This document shows positions 57,264-64,000 of a stretch of DNA of 64,000 nucleotides, one piece after another. The notes under the pieces were generated by a model. That model was not told where the DNA came from, ran no database searches, and was given only the letters and a program-made list of their open reading frames with translations. The DNA lies in NCBI GenBank assembly GCA_965116355.1, contig OZ220679.1, positions 1,674,001 to 1,738,000 of the forward strand. The letters run 5' to 3'. This DNA comes from UBA1127 sp965116355 (GTDB taxonomy: Bacteria > Chloroflexota > Dehalococcoidia > Lucifugimonadales > UBA1127). The position numbers and the translations under genes were made by a program. Each line of letters begins with the position of its first letter. The stretch's first letter is position 1.

Positions 57264-57779
57264 ATGACCCTCGAATCCCAGCCCAACAAAGCCTCCGCCG
57301 AGGACCCCCGCCTGACCCACCTCGATGAGTCCGGCCACGCCCGCATGGTCGATGTCGGCGCCAAGCCCGCCACCCTCCGCGAGGCCACCGCCGTCGGCAG
57401 CGTCGTCATGCAGCCCGAGACCCTCGCCCTCATCGTGGCCGGCGAGCTCGAGAAGGGTGACGCCCTCGCGACGGCCCGCATCGCCGGCATCATGGCCGCC
57501 AAGCAGACGCCGTCCCTCATTCCCCTTTGCCACCCAATCCCCCTCAGCCAGGTCGCCGTCGATCTCGAGCCCGACGAGTCCGCCTCCGCCGTCCGCATCA
57601 CCGCGACCGTTGCAACCACGGCGCAGACCGGCGTCGAGATGGAGGCCATGACCGCCGTGTGCGTCGCCGCCCTCACCGTCTACGACATGTGCAAGGCCGT
57701 CGACCGCGCCATCCGGTTCGAGAATGTCCGCCTCGTCCACAAGAGCGGCGGGGTGAGCGGCGACTTTAGCCAGGACTAG
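57264..57779 (+). CDS. moaC: Cyclic pyranopterin monophosphate synthase MoaC
   Basis: A 171-residue enzyme finishing the MoaA reaction. It has ARMVDVGAKPATLREA, SLIPLCHPIPLSQV (catalytic site) and VEMEAMTAVCVAALTVYDMCK. It follows moaA closely and overlaps the convergent protease gene by 14 bases. The window contains no moaE or moeA. Confidence 0.96.
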   Translation: MTLESQPNKASAEDPRLTHLDESGHARMVDVGAKPATLREATAVGSVVMQPETLALIVAGELEKGDALATARIAGIMAAKQTPSLIPLCHPIPLSQVAVDLEPDESASAVRITATVATTAQTGVEMEAMTAVCVAALTVYDMCKAVDRAIRFENVRLVHKSGGVSGDFSQD

Positions 57780-58782
57780 CCTCGGCCTCGTGCTCCGCCA
57801 GCAGCGCCTCGATCTCCTCCATGTGCACCGCGTAGAAGATCCCCACGATCCGTCGCCCTGATTCGCTCGTTTCCAGCACTCCCTTGTTCATGCCGACGAC
57901 CCGCCCCAGTGTGTCGAGCACCGGTCCGCCGCTGTCGCCCGGGTCCACCACGGCGTCGATGCGCAGTCGCCTCCCGCCCTGGTCGCCGAATCCCACGATG
58001 GCCGACAGGACCCCGCGCTTGACGGCCGCTCCGCCTACGGTTCCGTTTTCCTGCACGCCATAGTGGGAATAGCCCAGCACGAACAGCGTTTCGCCTACGT
58101 TGTCATTGGTGACTCCCCTCGTCGGCAGTGGCTCCAGCGTGGTTGCCTCCGTGTTGTAAGAGAGGAAGGCCACGTCCAAGACTGGGTCCGTGAAGACGAC
58201 GTCCGCTCGAAATGGCGGAAGAAAGGCATGCCGCACGGTTACCGCCAGTTCGTCCCCGACTACATGCTCATTTGTCACAATGAGCCCATCGCCCAGGACC
58301 CACCCCGTGCCCAATTCATCGGGCGTCTCGATGTATAAGACGGAGTCCACCACCTCCCGGTACAGCGCTGACACGTCCACTTCATCGTTGGGGGGCAGGA
58401 CAACGGGCGTCGCCGTAGGCAATGGCGTCGGGAACACGACCGGCGTCGCGGTCGGCAGCGGCGTCGGAAGCACGACCGGCGTAGCCGTTGGAAGTGGCGT
58501 CGGGAACAGGAAGGGAGTCGCCGTAGGCAACGGCGTCGGAAACGCGACCGGCGTAGCGGTAGGCAACGGCGTCGGCAGTGCGACGGGCGTGGCCGTCGGC
58601 AGCGGCGTGGGGAAAATCACCGGCGTCGCGGTGGGGGGCATCGTCGTTCCGTTCGGGATACCGGCGATCGCCGTCGCAATCCGCGCGTCAACCTCCTCGT
58701 CAGAGGGCCCGCACGCGGCAAAGCACGTCAGCAGCACGATGGCTGCCAGCGCCGGCGCCCCCAGGCTCGGCAGCCGTCTCAC
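57766..58782 (-). CDS. Lipoprotein trypsin-like serine protease with PTPLPTATP repeats
   Basis: A 338-residue protein. A signal sequence ends in a lipobox-like F21-A-A-C24, so it is probably lipid-anchored outside the cell. Residues about 48-130 are tandem 12-residue units (PTPLPTATPVVF and variants, six or so) forming a stiff proline-rich stalk. The chymotrypsin-fold domain carries a full triad: H173 (TNEHVV), D203 (VLDVAFL) and S284 (DPGDSGGPV). A DegP-like PDZ domain is absent. The GTG start at 58782 overlaps the formyltransferase stop (GTGA), so the two are translationally coupled. Substrate unknown. Confidence 0.9.
   Translation of the reverse strand: MRRLPSLGAPALAAIVLLTCFAACGPSDEEVDARIATAIAGIPNGTTMPPTATPVIFPTPLPTATPVALPTPLPTATPVAFPTPLPTATPFLFPTPLPTATPVVLPTPLPTATPVVFPTPLPTATPVVLPPNDEVDVSALYREVVDSVLYIETPDELGTGWVLGDGLIVTNEHVVGDELAVTVRHAFLPPFRADVVFTDPVLDVAFLSYNTEATTLEPLPTRGVTNDNVGETLFVLGYSHYGVQENGTVGGAAVKRGVLSAIVGFGDQGGRRLRIDAVVDPGDSGGPVLDTLGRVVGMNKGVLETSESGRRIVGIFYAVHMEEIEALLAEHEAEASPG
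58393..58638. repeat. 36-bp tandem repeat inside the lipoprotein protease gene
   Basis: About six to seven copies of a 36-base unit encode the PTPLPTATP stalk. The copies are slightly diverged, so the tract is old enough to have drifted, but its length may still vary between strains. Confidence 0.9.
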
Positions 58783-59606
58783 CCCCGAGTCTCCGACGGT
58801 GGCCGGTCCGCCGTCGCGACGGCCCGCTCCACCTCATCGTTCAGGCACAGCGGCGCCGTCGGCATTCCGCTCTCGTCCACAACCTCCCCTCCCGAAATGC
58901 GTATCCGGCCCGATGCCACCGCCTTCAGCGTCTCAAGCAGCAGCGGCCGTTCACGCAGCACGCCCTCCCGGCGGATCGCCTGCAGCAGCGGCATCTCCTC
59001 GCCGAAGCGCGCCTGCAGCTCCGCCGCGTCCGACCCCTCCGCCTCGCGCCACAGCTCGTCGAACCCCTCGCCGCGGATGGGGAAGGTGACGTAGCTGACG
59101 ACAGGCCCCCGGTCGAGGTCCTCGGTCGCCAGGTGCACGAACGCGCCCGACACAACCGCCTTCGCCTCGATGAGCTGCCAGATGACCTGCTGCCACGTCC
59201 CGACGGGCCCGTCCGGCGCCGCCGGATGCAGGTTCAGGGCGGGCCGTCTCCGCGCCATCGCGGGCCCGAAGATCAGCCCATACCCGGCGGTTACGTGAAA
59301 ATCGGCCGTGTGCCCGTCGAGCAGTGGCATCGTCGCCTCGTCGAACGCCTCCCTAACGTCGGCGAACCGCGCCGCTCCGCGCTCCCGCCGGAACCGCTGA
59401 GACGACAGCGCGATGACGGGGATGCCGAGCGAGCGCACCAGCTCCATGAATCCGTCGCTCCCCTCGTGCTCCCCCGGTTCGCGGTTGCAGAATAGGAAGG
59501 CGATCTCCGCCTCGAGCTCCCCCCGGTCGATGGCGTCCTTCACGCAGGTGAAGAGCCCCCGTGACCCCTCTCCCCTGCCGGTGCTGAACCACCCAAGACG
59601 CAGCAT
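58779..59606 (-). CDS. Formyltransferase-fold protein (PurN/Fmt superfamily)
   Basis: A 275-residue protein with the N-terminal Rossmann of formyltransferases: LGWFSTGRGEGSRGLF, FLFCNREPGEHEGSD, then the catalytic triad residues N125 and H127 in ALNLHPAAPDGP and D163 or D165 in ATEDLDRGPVVSY, at PurN spacing. The C-terminal quarter differs from PurN, which suggests an unusual formyl acceptor or a hydrolase. Translationally coupled to the lipoprotein protease downstream. I infer a formyl-transfer enzyme but not its substrate; it is less likely to be the housekeeping PurN because of the location. Confidence 0.75.
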   Translation of the reverse strand: MLRLGWFSTGRGEGSRGLFTCVKDAIDRGELEAEIAFLFCNREPGEHEGSDGFMELVRSLGIPVIALSSQRFRRERGAARFADVREAFDEATMPLLDGHTADFHVTAGYGLIFGPAMARRRPALNLHPAAPDGPVGTWQQVIWQLIEAKAVVSGAFVHLATEDLDRGPVVSYVTFPIRGEGFDELWREAEGSDAAELQARFGEEMPLLQAIRREGVLRERPLLLETLKAVASGRIRISGGEVVDESGMPTAPLCLNDEVERAVATADRPPSETRG

Positions 59607-59677
59607 GACGCTCCTCTACACGGCCTCGGCTGATGGGACGCAGTGTGCCAGAACCCGCCGTTGAAGGAAAGGGAATT

Positions 59678-59686
59678 TGCTATCAT
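59678..59686 (+). promoter_or_regulatory. Extended -10 promoter element
   Basis: TGC followed by TATCAT (59681-59686), about 36 bases before the FAD oxidoreductase start. The TTGAAG at 59661 is too near for a standard -35. It rules out a TTG start at 59677. Confidence 0.5.
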
Positions 59687-59721
59687 CGGGGTGCGCCGAT
59701 GCGGCGCGAAAGGGGGATGCG

Positions 59722-60840
59722 GTGCAAGACAGGAACACGGCGGATGTGGTCATCGTCGGCGCGGGCGTCGCTGGATGCGCCGTCGCCTTCTATCTCACCA
59801 CCATGGGCGCGCGCCCAATCGTCGTCGAGCGCGAACGGGTGGCGGGCGCCGCCTCCGGCTTCGCGCAGGGCGGCCTCTACATCATGTCGGGCGCCGGCAT
59901 GGACGGCCCTTTCTTCCCCCTCGTCCGCGAGAGCCTCCGCATGCACCGCGAGCTTCATCCCGTCCTCACCGAGGCCACCGGCCTTGACAACCGCCTCGCC
60001 GAGAAGGACATCCTCACCGTCGCCCTCGAGCACGACGACCTCGAGGCTCTCCGCATCCTCCGCGCCCAGCAGGAGGCCAACGGCTTCACCGTCGAGTGGC
60101 ACGAGGGCGTAGAGGTGCGGCAGCTCGAGCCCGGCATCGGCCCCGGCGTCCTCGGCGGCATGCTGACCCGCCACACCTGGCTCCTCGACAGCGACACCCT
60201 GACGCGCTCGCTCATGCGCGCCGCCGAGCGCAACGGCGCCGAGCTCCGCATCGCCGGCGTAAGCGGCCTCCGCTGGGACGGCGACCGCGCCACCGGCGTT
60301 GAGCTTGACGACGGCGGCGCCATCGCCTGCGACAACATCGTCCTGGCCATGGGCCCCTGGTCCGCCCACCTCCGCGAGTGGATCGGCGTCGACGTCCCCG
60401 TCCGCCCCATCAAGGGCGAGATCCTCCGCATCCGAACGGACGCGATGCCCGCCATGGCCCATATCGGCTGGCAGCACAGCTACCTGGTCAGGAAGCCCGA
60501 CGGCCTCCTCTGGACCGGCACCACGGAGGATGACGTCGGCTTCGACCGCGATCCCTCTGCATCCGCCACCGAACGCATCATGGCTGGCGCCCGCCGCGTC
60601 TTCCCCGCCATCGACAGGGGCACGGTGGAGCTGCACACCGCGTGCCTGCGCCCCGTCGCGCCGGACAATGCCCCCATCATCGGCCCCGTCCCCGGCCTGC
60701 GCGGCGTCTACCTCGCGACGGGCGCCGGCCGCAAGGGCATCCTCGCGGGTCCCGCCCTCGGCAAGGCCACCGCCGACCTCATCACTGCCGGCGCCACGAG
60801 CCTGCCCATCGAGCCCCTGGGTTTGGACCGCTTCCTGTAG
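59722..60840 (+). CDS. FAD-dependent oxidoreductase of the DAO family
   Basis: A 372-residue flavoenzyme of the D-amino-acid/sarcosine/glycine-oxidase fold. The dinucleotide site is DVVIVGAGVAGCAVAFYL. Middle segments are GAASGFAQGGLY and VRPIKGEILRIRTD, and the C-terminal FAD-binding end is YLATGAGRKGILAGPALG. GTG 59722 is set by AGGGGGA upstream and by the promoter position. Such enzymes oxidise secondary or primary amines or 2-hydroxy acids. It is followed by an MFS carrier 25 bases later on the same strand, suggesting uptake and oxidation of one substrate. Confidence 0.9.
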   Translation: MQDRNTADVVIVGAGVAGCAVAFYLTTMGARPIVVERERVAGAASGFAQGGLYIMSGAGMDGPFFPLVRESLRMHRELHPVLTEATGLDNRLAEKDILTVALEHDDLEALRILRAQQEANGFTVEWHEGVEVRQLEPGIGPGVLGGMLTRHTWLLDSDTLTRSLMRAAERNGAELRIAGVSGLRWDGDRATGVELDDGGAIACDNIVLAMGPWSAHLREWIGVDVPVRPIKGEILRIRTDAMPAMAHIGWQHSYLVRKPDGLLWTGTTEDDVGFDRDPSASATERIMAGARRVFPAIDRGTVELHTACLRPVAPDNAPIIGPVPGLRGVYLATGAGRKGILAGPALGKATADLITAGATSLPIEPLGLDRFL

Positions 60841-60865
60841 CCGAACCTTCCGAATTGGGAGAGAC

Positions 60866-62086
60866 ATGGCCCGTCCAGCCGCCACCGCAAATTTGCTCGG
60901 CTTCCGAGTCCAGGGCCGCACGTTCTTCCTTGTCGCGGCCGTGGTGGGCCACGCCATGAACCACATCTTCCTCTCCGGCTCCGTCCTCGTCCTGCCCGAG
61001 ATCAAGGCGGCGATGGGCCTCAGCAACACCAACGTCGGCGTCATCGCCGCCGCCCGCGACGGCTTCAGCGGCCTCATCAGCTTCCCCGCCGGGTTCGTCG
61101 CCGACCGCTTCGCGAGCTGGATGGCGGCCATTCTCGGCCTGTCCGTCATAGCCCTGGGCGTCTGCATGTTCCTGGTGGGCATATCGCCATCCTTTTGGAC
61201 GGTCCTTATCTTCATGGCGTTGCTGGGGCTGGCCATCGTCTTCTGGCATCCGCCTGCGCTCGGCGCCGTCTCCGCCCACTACCCCGAGAAGCGGGGCTTC
61301 GCCATCGGCATGCATGGCATGGGCGGCAGCATCGGCGAGGCGACCGGCCCGATCATCCTCGGACTGCTCCTCAGCGTCATGCTGTGGCGGACAGCCCTGC
61401 AGCTGAGCATCATCCCCGCCGTCCTGGTGGGCATCGGCGTCTACCTCCTCGTCCGTGCGGCTCCCGTCCTGGCAGCCGAGCCCAGCGCGAGGCGATACTT
61501 CGCCGGTGTCGGTGCGGTGCTCCGCAACGCGCGGTTGCTGCTCGTCCTCGCGACGGCCGCCTGCTTCAGCGGCACACAGATCGCCATCATGAGCTTCCTC
61601 CCCGTCTACGCCCGCGAGGACCTCGGTCTCTCCACCACGGCCACGGGCCTGATGCTCTCCGTGCTGCAGATCGCCGGCATCGGCTCCCAGCCGGTCTTGG
61701 GCCACCTGTCCGACAGGATAGGGCGGCGAGTGGTGCTGTCCCTCGGCTTCTTCGGGCTCACCCTCGGCACCCTGTCCCTCTACGCGACGGGTGAGGGCCT
61801 CGCCTTCTTTGCGTCGGTGGCTCTGACCGGCCCCTTCCTCTTCCCGATGATGGCCATCATCCTCGCTCTTGGCATGGACGTCGTCGGCCGCAACATGCAG
61901 GGGACGACGGCGTCCATCATTTTCGGCGTCGGCATCATTCTTGCGTCATTCTCTGGGTGGATGGCCGGCCGAGTCGCGGACACCTACAGCGTCCACGCCG
62001 TCTTCCTCTACGCCGCCGCGCCCGCCAGCCTTGCGCTGCTCTTCACCCTGCTCGGCGCGATGCCCTTTCTGCGAAGGCCCGCGTAA
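60866..62086 (+). CDS. MFS transporter (first of a paralogous pair)
   Basis: A 406-residue major facilitator protein with 12 predicted membrane helices. Signature loops: GFVADRFASWMAA between helices 2 and 3 (D-R-x2-S/G style) and GHLSDRIGRR between helices 8 and 9. It shares FWHPPALGAVSAHYPEKRG with its neighbour. ATG 60866 is 25 bases after the FAD oxidoreductase. It is roughly half identical by eye to the next MFS gene. The substrate is unknown, probably an organic anion. Confidence 0.9.
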   Translation: MARPAATANLLGFRVQGRTFFLVAAVVGHAMNHIFLSGSVLVLPEIKAAMGLSNTNVGVIAAARDGFSGLISFPAGFVADRFASWMAAILGLSVIALGVCMFLVGISPSFWTVLIFMALLGLAIVFWHPPALGAVSAHYPEKRGFAIGMHGMGGSIGEATGPIILGLLLSVMLWRTALQLSIIPAVLVGIGVYLLVRAAPVLAAEPSARRYFAGVGAVLRNARLLLVLATAACFSGTQIAIMSFLPVYAREDLGLSTTATGLMLSVLQIAGIGSQPVLGHLSDRIGRRVVLSLGFFGLTLGTLSLYATGEGLAFFASVALTGPFLFPMMAIILALGMDVVGRNMQGTTASIIFGVGIILASFSGWMAGRVADTYSVHAVFLYAAAPASLALLFTLLGAMPFLRRPA

Positions 62087-62104
62087 CGCGAGTGCCCGCT
62101 CTAA

Positions 62105-62134
62105 TTGACGCGCATATGCCCGCACGGGTATATT
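62105..62134 (+). promoter_or_regulatory. Promoter of the second MFS gene
   Basis: TTGACG (62105-62110), an 18-base spacer and TATATT (62129-62134), about 90 bases before ATG 62225. Both boxes match consensus at five of six bases. It means the twin carriers are separately transcribed. Confidence 0.7.
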
Positions 62135-62224
62135 TGCATGTGCGCTTCGGGCCCCTTTACAAGTGGCTCCCCATACGGCCCTGGGCGGCGCGCTCTGTTT
62201 TCCGAAACTCGGACCAGGTGAAGA

Positions 62225-63460
62225 ATGGCCCAGACCACCGCAGCCCCCCGTCCGCTGAGCGTCCAGGTCGACAACCGCCTGCTCGTGCTCATTGCGGTGG
62301 TCGCCGGCCACGCCATCAAGCACGTCTTCAACGCCGGCTCCATGCTCATCCTGCCGGAGCTCAAGTCCGCCTTCGGCGTTTCCAACACCAGCATCGGCCT
62401 ATTGACGACCACCCGGAGCGTCTTCGGCGGGCTGATCAATCTGCCGGCGGGCTTCGTCTCCGACCGCTATGCCGGCCGCTGGGCCGCCGTCCTCGCCCTC
62501 ACCCTCATCGGCGTCGGCGTGTCCATGTTCCTCGTCGGCATCTCACCGACGTTCTGGATGGCCGTCATCTCGATGACCCTTCTCAGCATGGCCATCACCT
62601 TTTGGCACCCGCCCGCCCTCGCCGCCCTCTCCGTCCGTTACCCCGACAAGCGCGGGTTCGCCGTCGCGATGCACGGCACAGGCGGCAGCATAGGCGAGGC
62701 CGTCGGCCCGATCCTGACCGGTTTCCTCATCGGCTTTCTCGCCTGGCGCACAATCCTCGAGCTGAGCCTGATTCCCGCCGTCCTCATGGGCATCGGCATC
62801 TACCTGCTGCTCAAGTCCGTTCCGTCGATGGCCGAGGAGACGACGACGAAGCGGTATTTCGGCGGCGTGAAGGCCGCGCTCGGCAACCCCCGCCTCCTCC
62901 TCGTCCTCGCGACGACCGCCTGTTTCAGCGGCGCCCAGATCGGCATCATGAGCTTCCTTCCCATCTACGCCCGCGAGGACCTGCAGATGTCGACCACCGC
63001 CACCGGCGCCCTCGTGTCCCTGCTCCAGGTCGCCGGCATCGGCTCGCAGCCCGTACTCGGCTACCTCTCCGACATGTTCGGCCGCCGCGTCGTGCTGGCC
63101 ATCGGCTTCGCCGGCCTCTCGATAGGCTCCCTTGCCCTCTTCGCCGCCGCCGACGGCCCCGCCTTCTTCGTCGCCGTGGCCTTCACCGGCCTCTTTCTCT
63201 TCCCGATGATGGCCATCCTCCTTGCCGCCGCCATGGACGTCGTCGGAAGCGTGGTGCAGGGCACGACGGTCTCCTTCGTCTTCGGCGTTTCAATCGTGCT
63301 CGCTGCCGTCTCCGGCTGGGTCTCCGGCCGCGTCGCCGACGTCTACGGCGTCGAGTACGTCTTCCTGTACGCGGCGGCCCCCGCTGCGGTCGCCTTCCTG
63401 CTCACGGTGCTGGGCAGCCGCATGCGAAGCAGCCGCGCCCCGGCAGCCGCAGAGGCCTAG
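62225..63460 (+). CDS. MFS transporter (second of the paralogous pair)
   Basis: A 411-residue 12-helix MFS carrier. It shares long blocks with the preceding gene: VGISPTFWMAVI, FWHPPALAALSVRYPDKRG, GTGGSIGEAVGPI, FSGAQIGIMSFLPIYAREDL and QPVLGYLSDMFGRR. The two differ mainly in the N-terminal head and helix 5-6 region. It has its own promoter. The DUF971 gene begins 2 bases after its stop. Confidence 0.9.
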   Translation: MAQTTAAPRPLSVQVDNRLLVLIAVVAGHAIKHVFNAGSMLILPELKSAFGVSNTSIGLLTTTRSVFGGLINLPAGFVSDRYAGRWAAVLALTLIGVGVSMFLVGISPTFWMAVISMTLLSMAITFWHPPALAALSVRYPDKRGFAVAMHGTGGSIGEAVGPILTGFLIGFLAWRTILELSLIPAVLMGIGIYLLLKSVPSMAEETTTKRYFGGVKAALGNPRLLLVLATTACFSGAQIGIMSFLPIYAREDLQMSTTATGALVSLLQVAGIGSQPVLGYLSDMFGRRVVLAIGFAGLSIGSLALFAAADGPAFFVAVAFTGLFLFPMMAILLAAAMDVVGSVVQGTTVSFVFGVSIVLAAVSGWVSGRVADVYGVEYVFLYAAAPAAVAFLLTVLGSRMRSSRAPAAAEA

Positions 63461-63462
63461 CG

Positions 63463-63819
63463 GTGCCGCACCCGCCCGACGAGGCCCCCAAGCCCGTGAC
63501 CGGCGGCGCCCGGCCCACGCCCTCCAGCGTTGACATTGGCGACGAAGCCATCACCATCGTCTGGAACGACGGCCATCAGAGCGTCTATCCCCACCGCTAC
63601 CTGCGCCTCCGATGCCACTGCGCCACTTGCGTCGGCGAGGGCATGGGCCGCCACGAGCTCGATCCGTCGACCGTTCCCGGGGACGTCGTCGCCCTCGAGT
63701 ACATGCCCGTCGGCCGATACGCCCTCCAGTTCCTTTGGAGCGACGGCCACTACACCGGCATCTACCCCTTTGACGCCATCCGTGAGTCCTGTCCCTGCCC
63801 CCAGTGTGCTCCCGCGTAG
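63463..63819 (+). CDS. DUF971 protein (gamma-butyrobetaine-hydroxylase-like N-terminal domain)
   Basis: A 118-residue DUF971 protein. The core reads ITIVWNDGHQSVYPHRYLRL, then CHCATCVGEGMGR, ALEYMPVGRYALQFLWSDGH and YTGIYPFDAIRESCPCPQC. The cysteine and histidine pairs (CHCATC, CPCPQC) suggest a zinc or iron-sulfur site. DUF971 domains are found at the N-terminus of Fe(II)/2-oxoglutarate oxygenases and as stand-alone proteins near Fe-S assembly genes. GTG 63463, 2 bases after the MFS stop. Its role here is unclear. Confidence 0.88.
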   Translation: MPHPPDEAPKPVTGGARPTPSSVDIGDEAITIVWNDGHQSVYPHRYLRLRCHCATCVGEGMGRHELDPSTVPGDVVALEYMPVGRYALQFLWSDGHYTGIYPFDAIRESCPCPQCAPA

Positions 63820-63876
63820 CCCTTCACCCTGACCCTGAACGAGTGAATCACGATAAGCAAAGGTGGAAGACCTGCA

Positions 63877-64000
63877 GTGACGCAAGAGCGCATTGGCGCC
63901 GGTTCGGAGGCGGCCGGCAGCCCTCCTCAATCTCCAGTCGGAGGCGTGTGGGACGCCCGGACTTATAACACGCACTTTTCGTTCGTCTGGGAATTCGCCT
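63877..64000 (+). CDS. Start of a probable class I methyltransferase (cut off by window end)
   Basis: Open from GTG 63877 to the last base, 41 codons. After a Gly/Ser/Pro-rich leader it reads VWDARTYNTHFSFVWEFA, which matches the opening W-x-x-x-x-Y-x-x-x-x-S-F-V segment of many SAM-dependent methyltransferases. The Rossmann motif lies outside. GGAAG stands upstream of the GTG. The start may be further on, since the leader is poorly conserved-looking. Confidence 0.5.
   Translation, partial: MTQERIGAGSEAAGSPPQSPVGGVWDARTYNTHFSFVWEFA

Overview
This 64 kb window is G+C-rich chromosomal DNA from a free-living bacterium. I infer a member of the Chloroflexota, probably in the Dehalococcoidia/SAR202 neighbourhood. 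The basis is a very large GT39-like/DUF2298 ('Chlor_Arch_YYY') membrane protein, an enolase-superfamily enzyme of the mandelate-racemase type, two COG2159 amidohydrolases, a luciferase-like (LLM) oxidoreductase, a FloA/NfeD pair, and strong use of G/C-ending codons. This placement rests on gene content; no marker tree was possible. There is no rRNA, tRNA, CRISPR array, transposase, integrase or phage module. The coding sequence is mostly housekeeping with a catabolic accessory layer.

Layout. 1-10.4 kb: mostly minus-strand metabolic and membrane genes (aldolase fragment, alpha/beta hydrolase, NhaA, SDR, methyltransferase, enolase-superfamily enzyme, FloA, NfeD protease), interrupted by one low-G+C plus-strand gene with a HEPN-like Rx4H motif. 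10.4-16 kb: plus strand; a strong promoter, a 46-residue repeat-built micro-ORF, threonine synthase, a NIL-domain protein, a MoaD/ThiS-like sulfur carrier, an amidohydrolase, IlvE, a small membrane protein and a degenerate PAP2 protein. 16-24.7 kb: LysR regulator, second amidohydrolase, split ThDP decarboxylase plus VOC protein, then minus-strand lysC, thrB, hisIE and a HAD hydrolase. 24.8-29.7 kb: peptide-type solute-binding lipoprotein, a fused EtfB-EtfA protein and an LLM oxidoreductase. 29.8-33.3 kb: tig-clpP-clpX. 33.3-43 kb: two small proteins, a methyltransferase, and a pyrimidine operon (pyrR-pyrB-pyrC-carA-carB, minus strand) with a readable PyrR attenuator. 43.4-50.7 kb: TIGR00725 protein, enolase, GAPDH and the giant YYY protein. 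50.7-55.4 kb: pheA behind TrkA-type proteins and a universal stress protein, then KtrA/KtrB potassium uptake. 55.5-64 kb: rdgB, moaA, moaC, a repeat-bearing lipoprotein serine protease translationally coupled to a formyltransferase-fold protein, an FAD oxidoreductase, two paralogous MFS carriers, a DUF971 protein and the start of a probable methyltransferase.

Two kinds of short dispersed palindromes (ttcgccctgag...tcgaaggg and gtcgttcctgcg.aggcaggaacc types) fill many gaps, sometimes inside operons and once inside the end of a gene (pyrR). Their arms covary between copies, so they are probably selected as hairpins. The genes join into recognisable pathways: aspartate to threonine (lysC, thrB, thrC), UMP synthesis with its own regulator, lower glycolysis (eno, gap), molybdopterin synthesis (moaA, moaC), protein quality control, and K+/Na+ homeostasis. 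The accessory enzymes fit oxidation of dissolved organic acids, but their substrates cannot be read from sequence. The least-described items are the micro-ORF ahead of thrC, the ThrC-NIL-MoaD cluster, the Rx4H protein, and the lipoprotein protease/formyltransferase pair.
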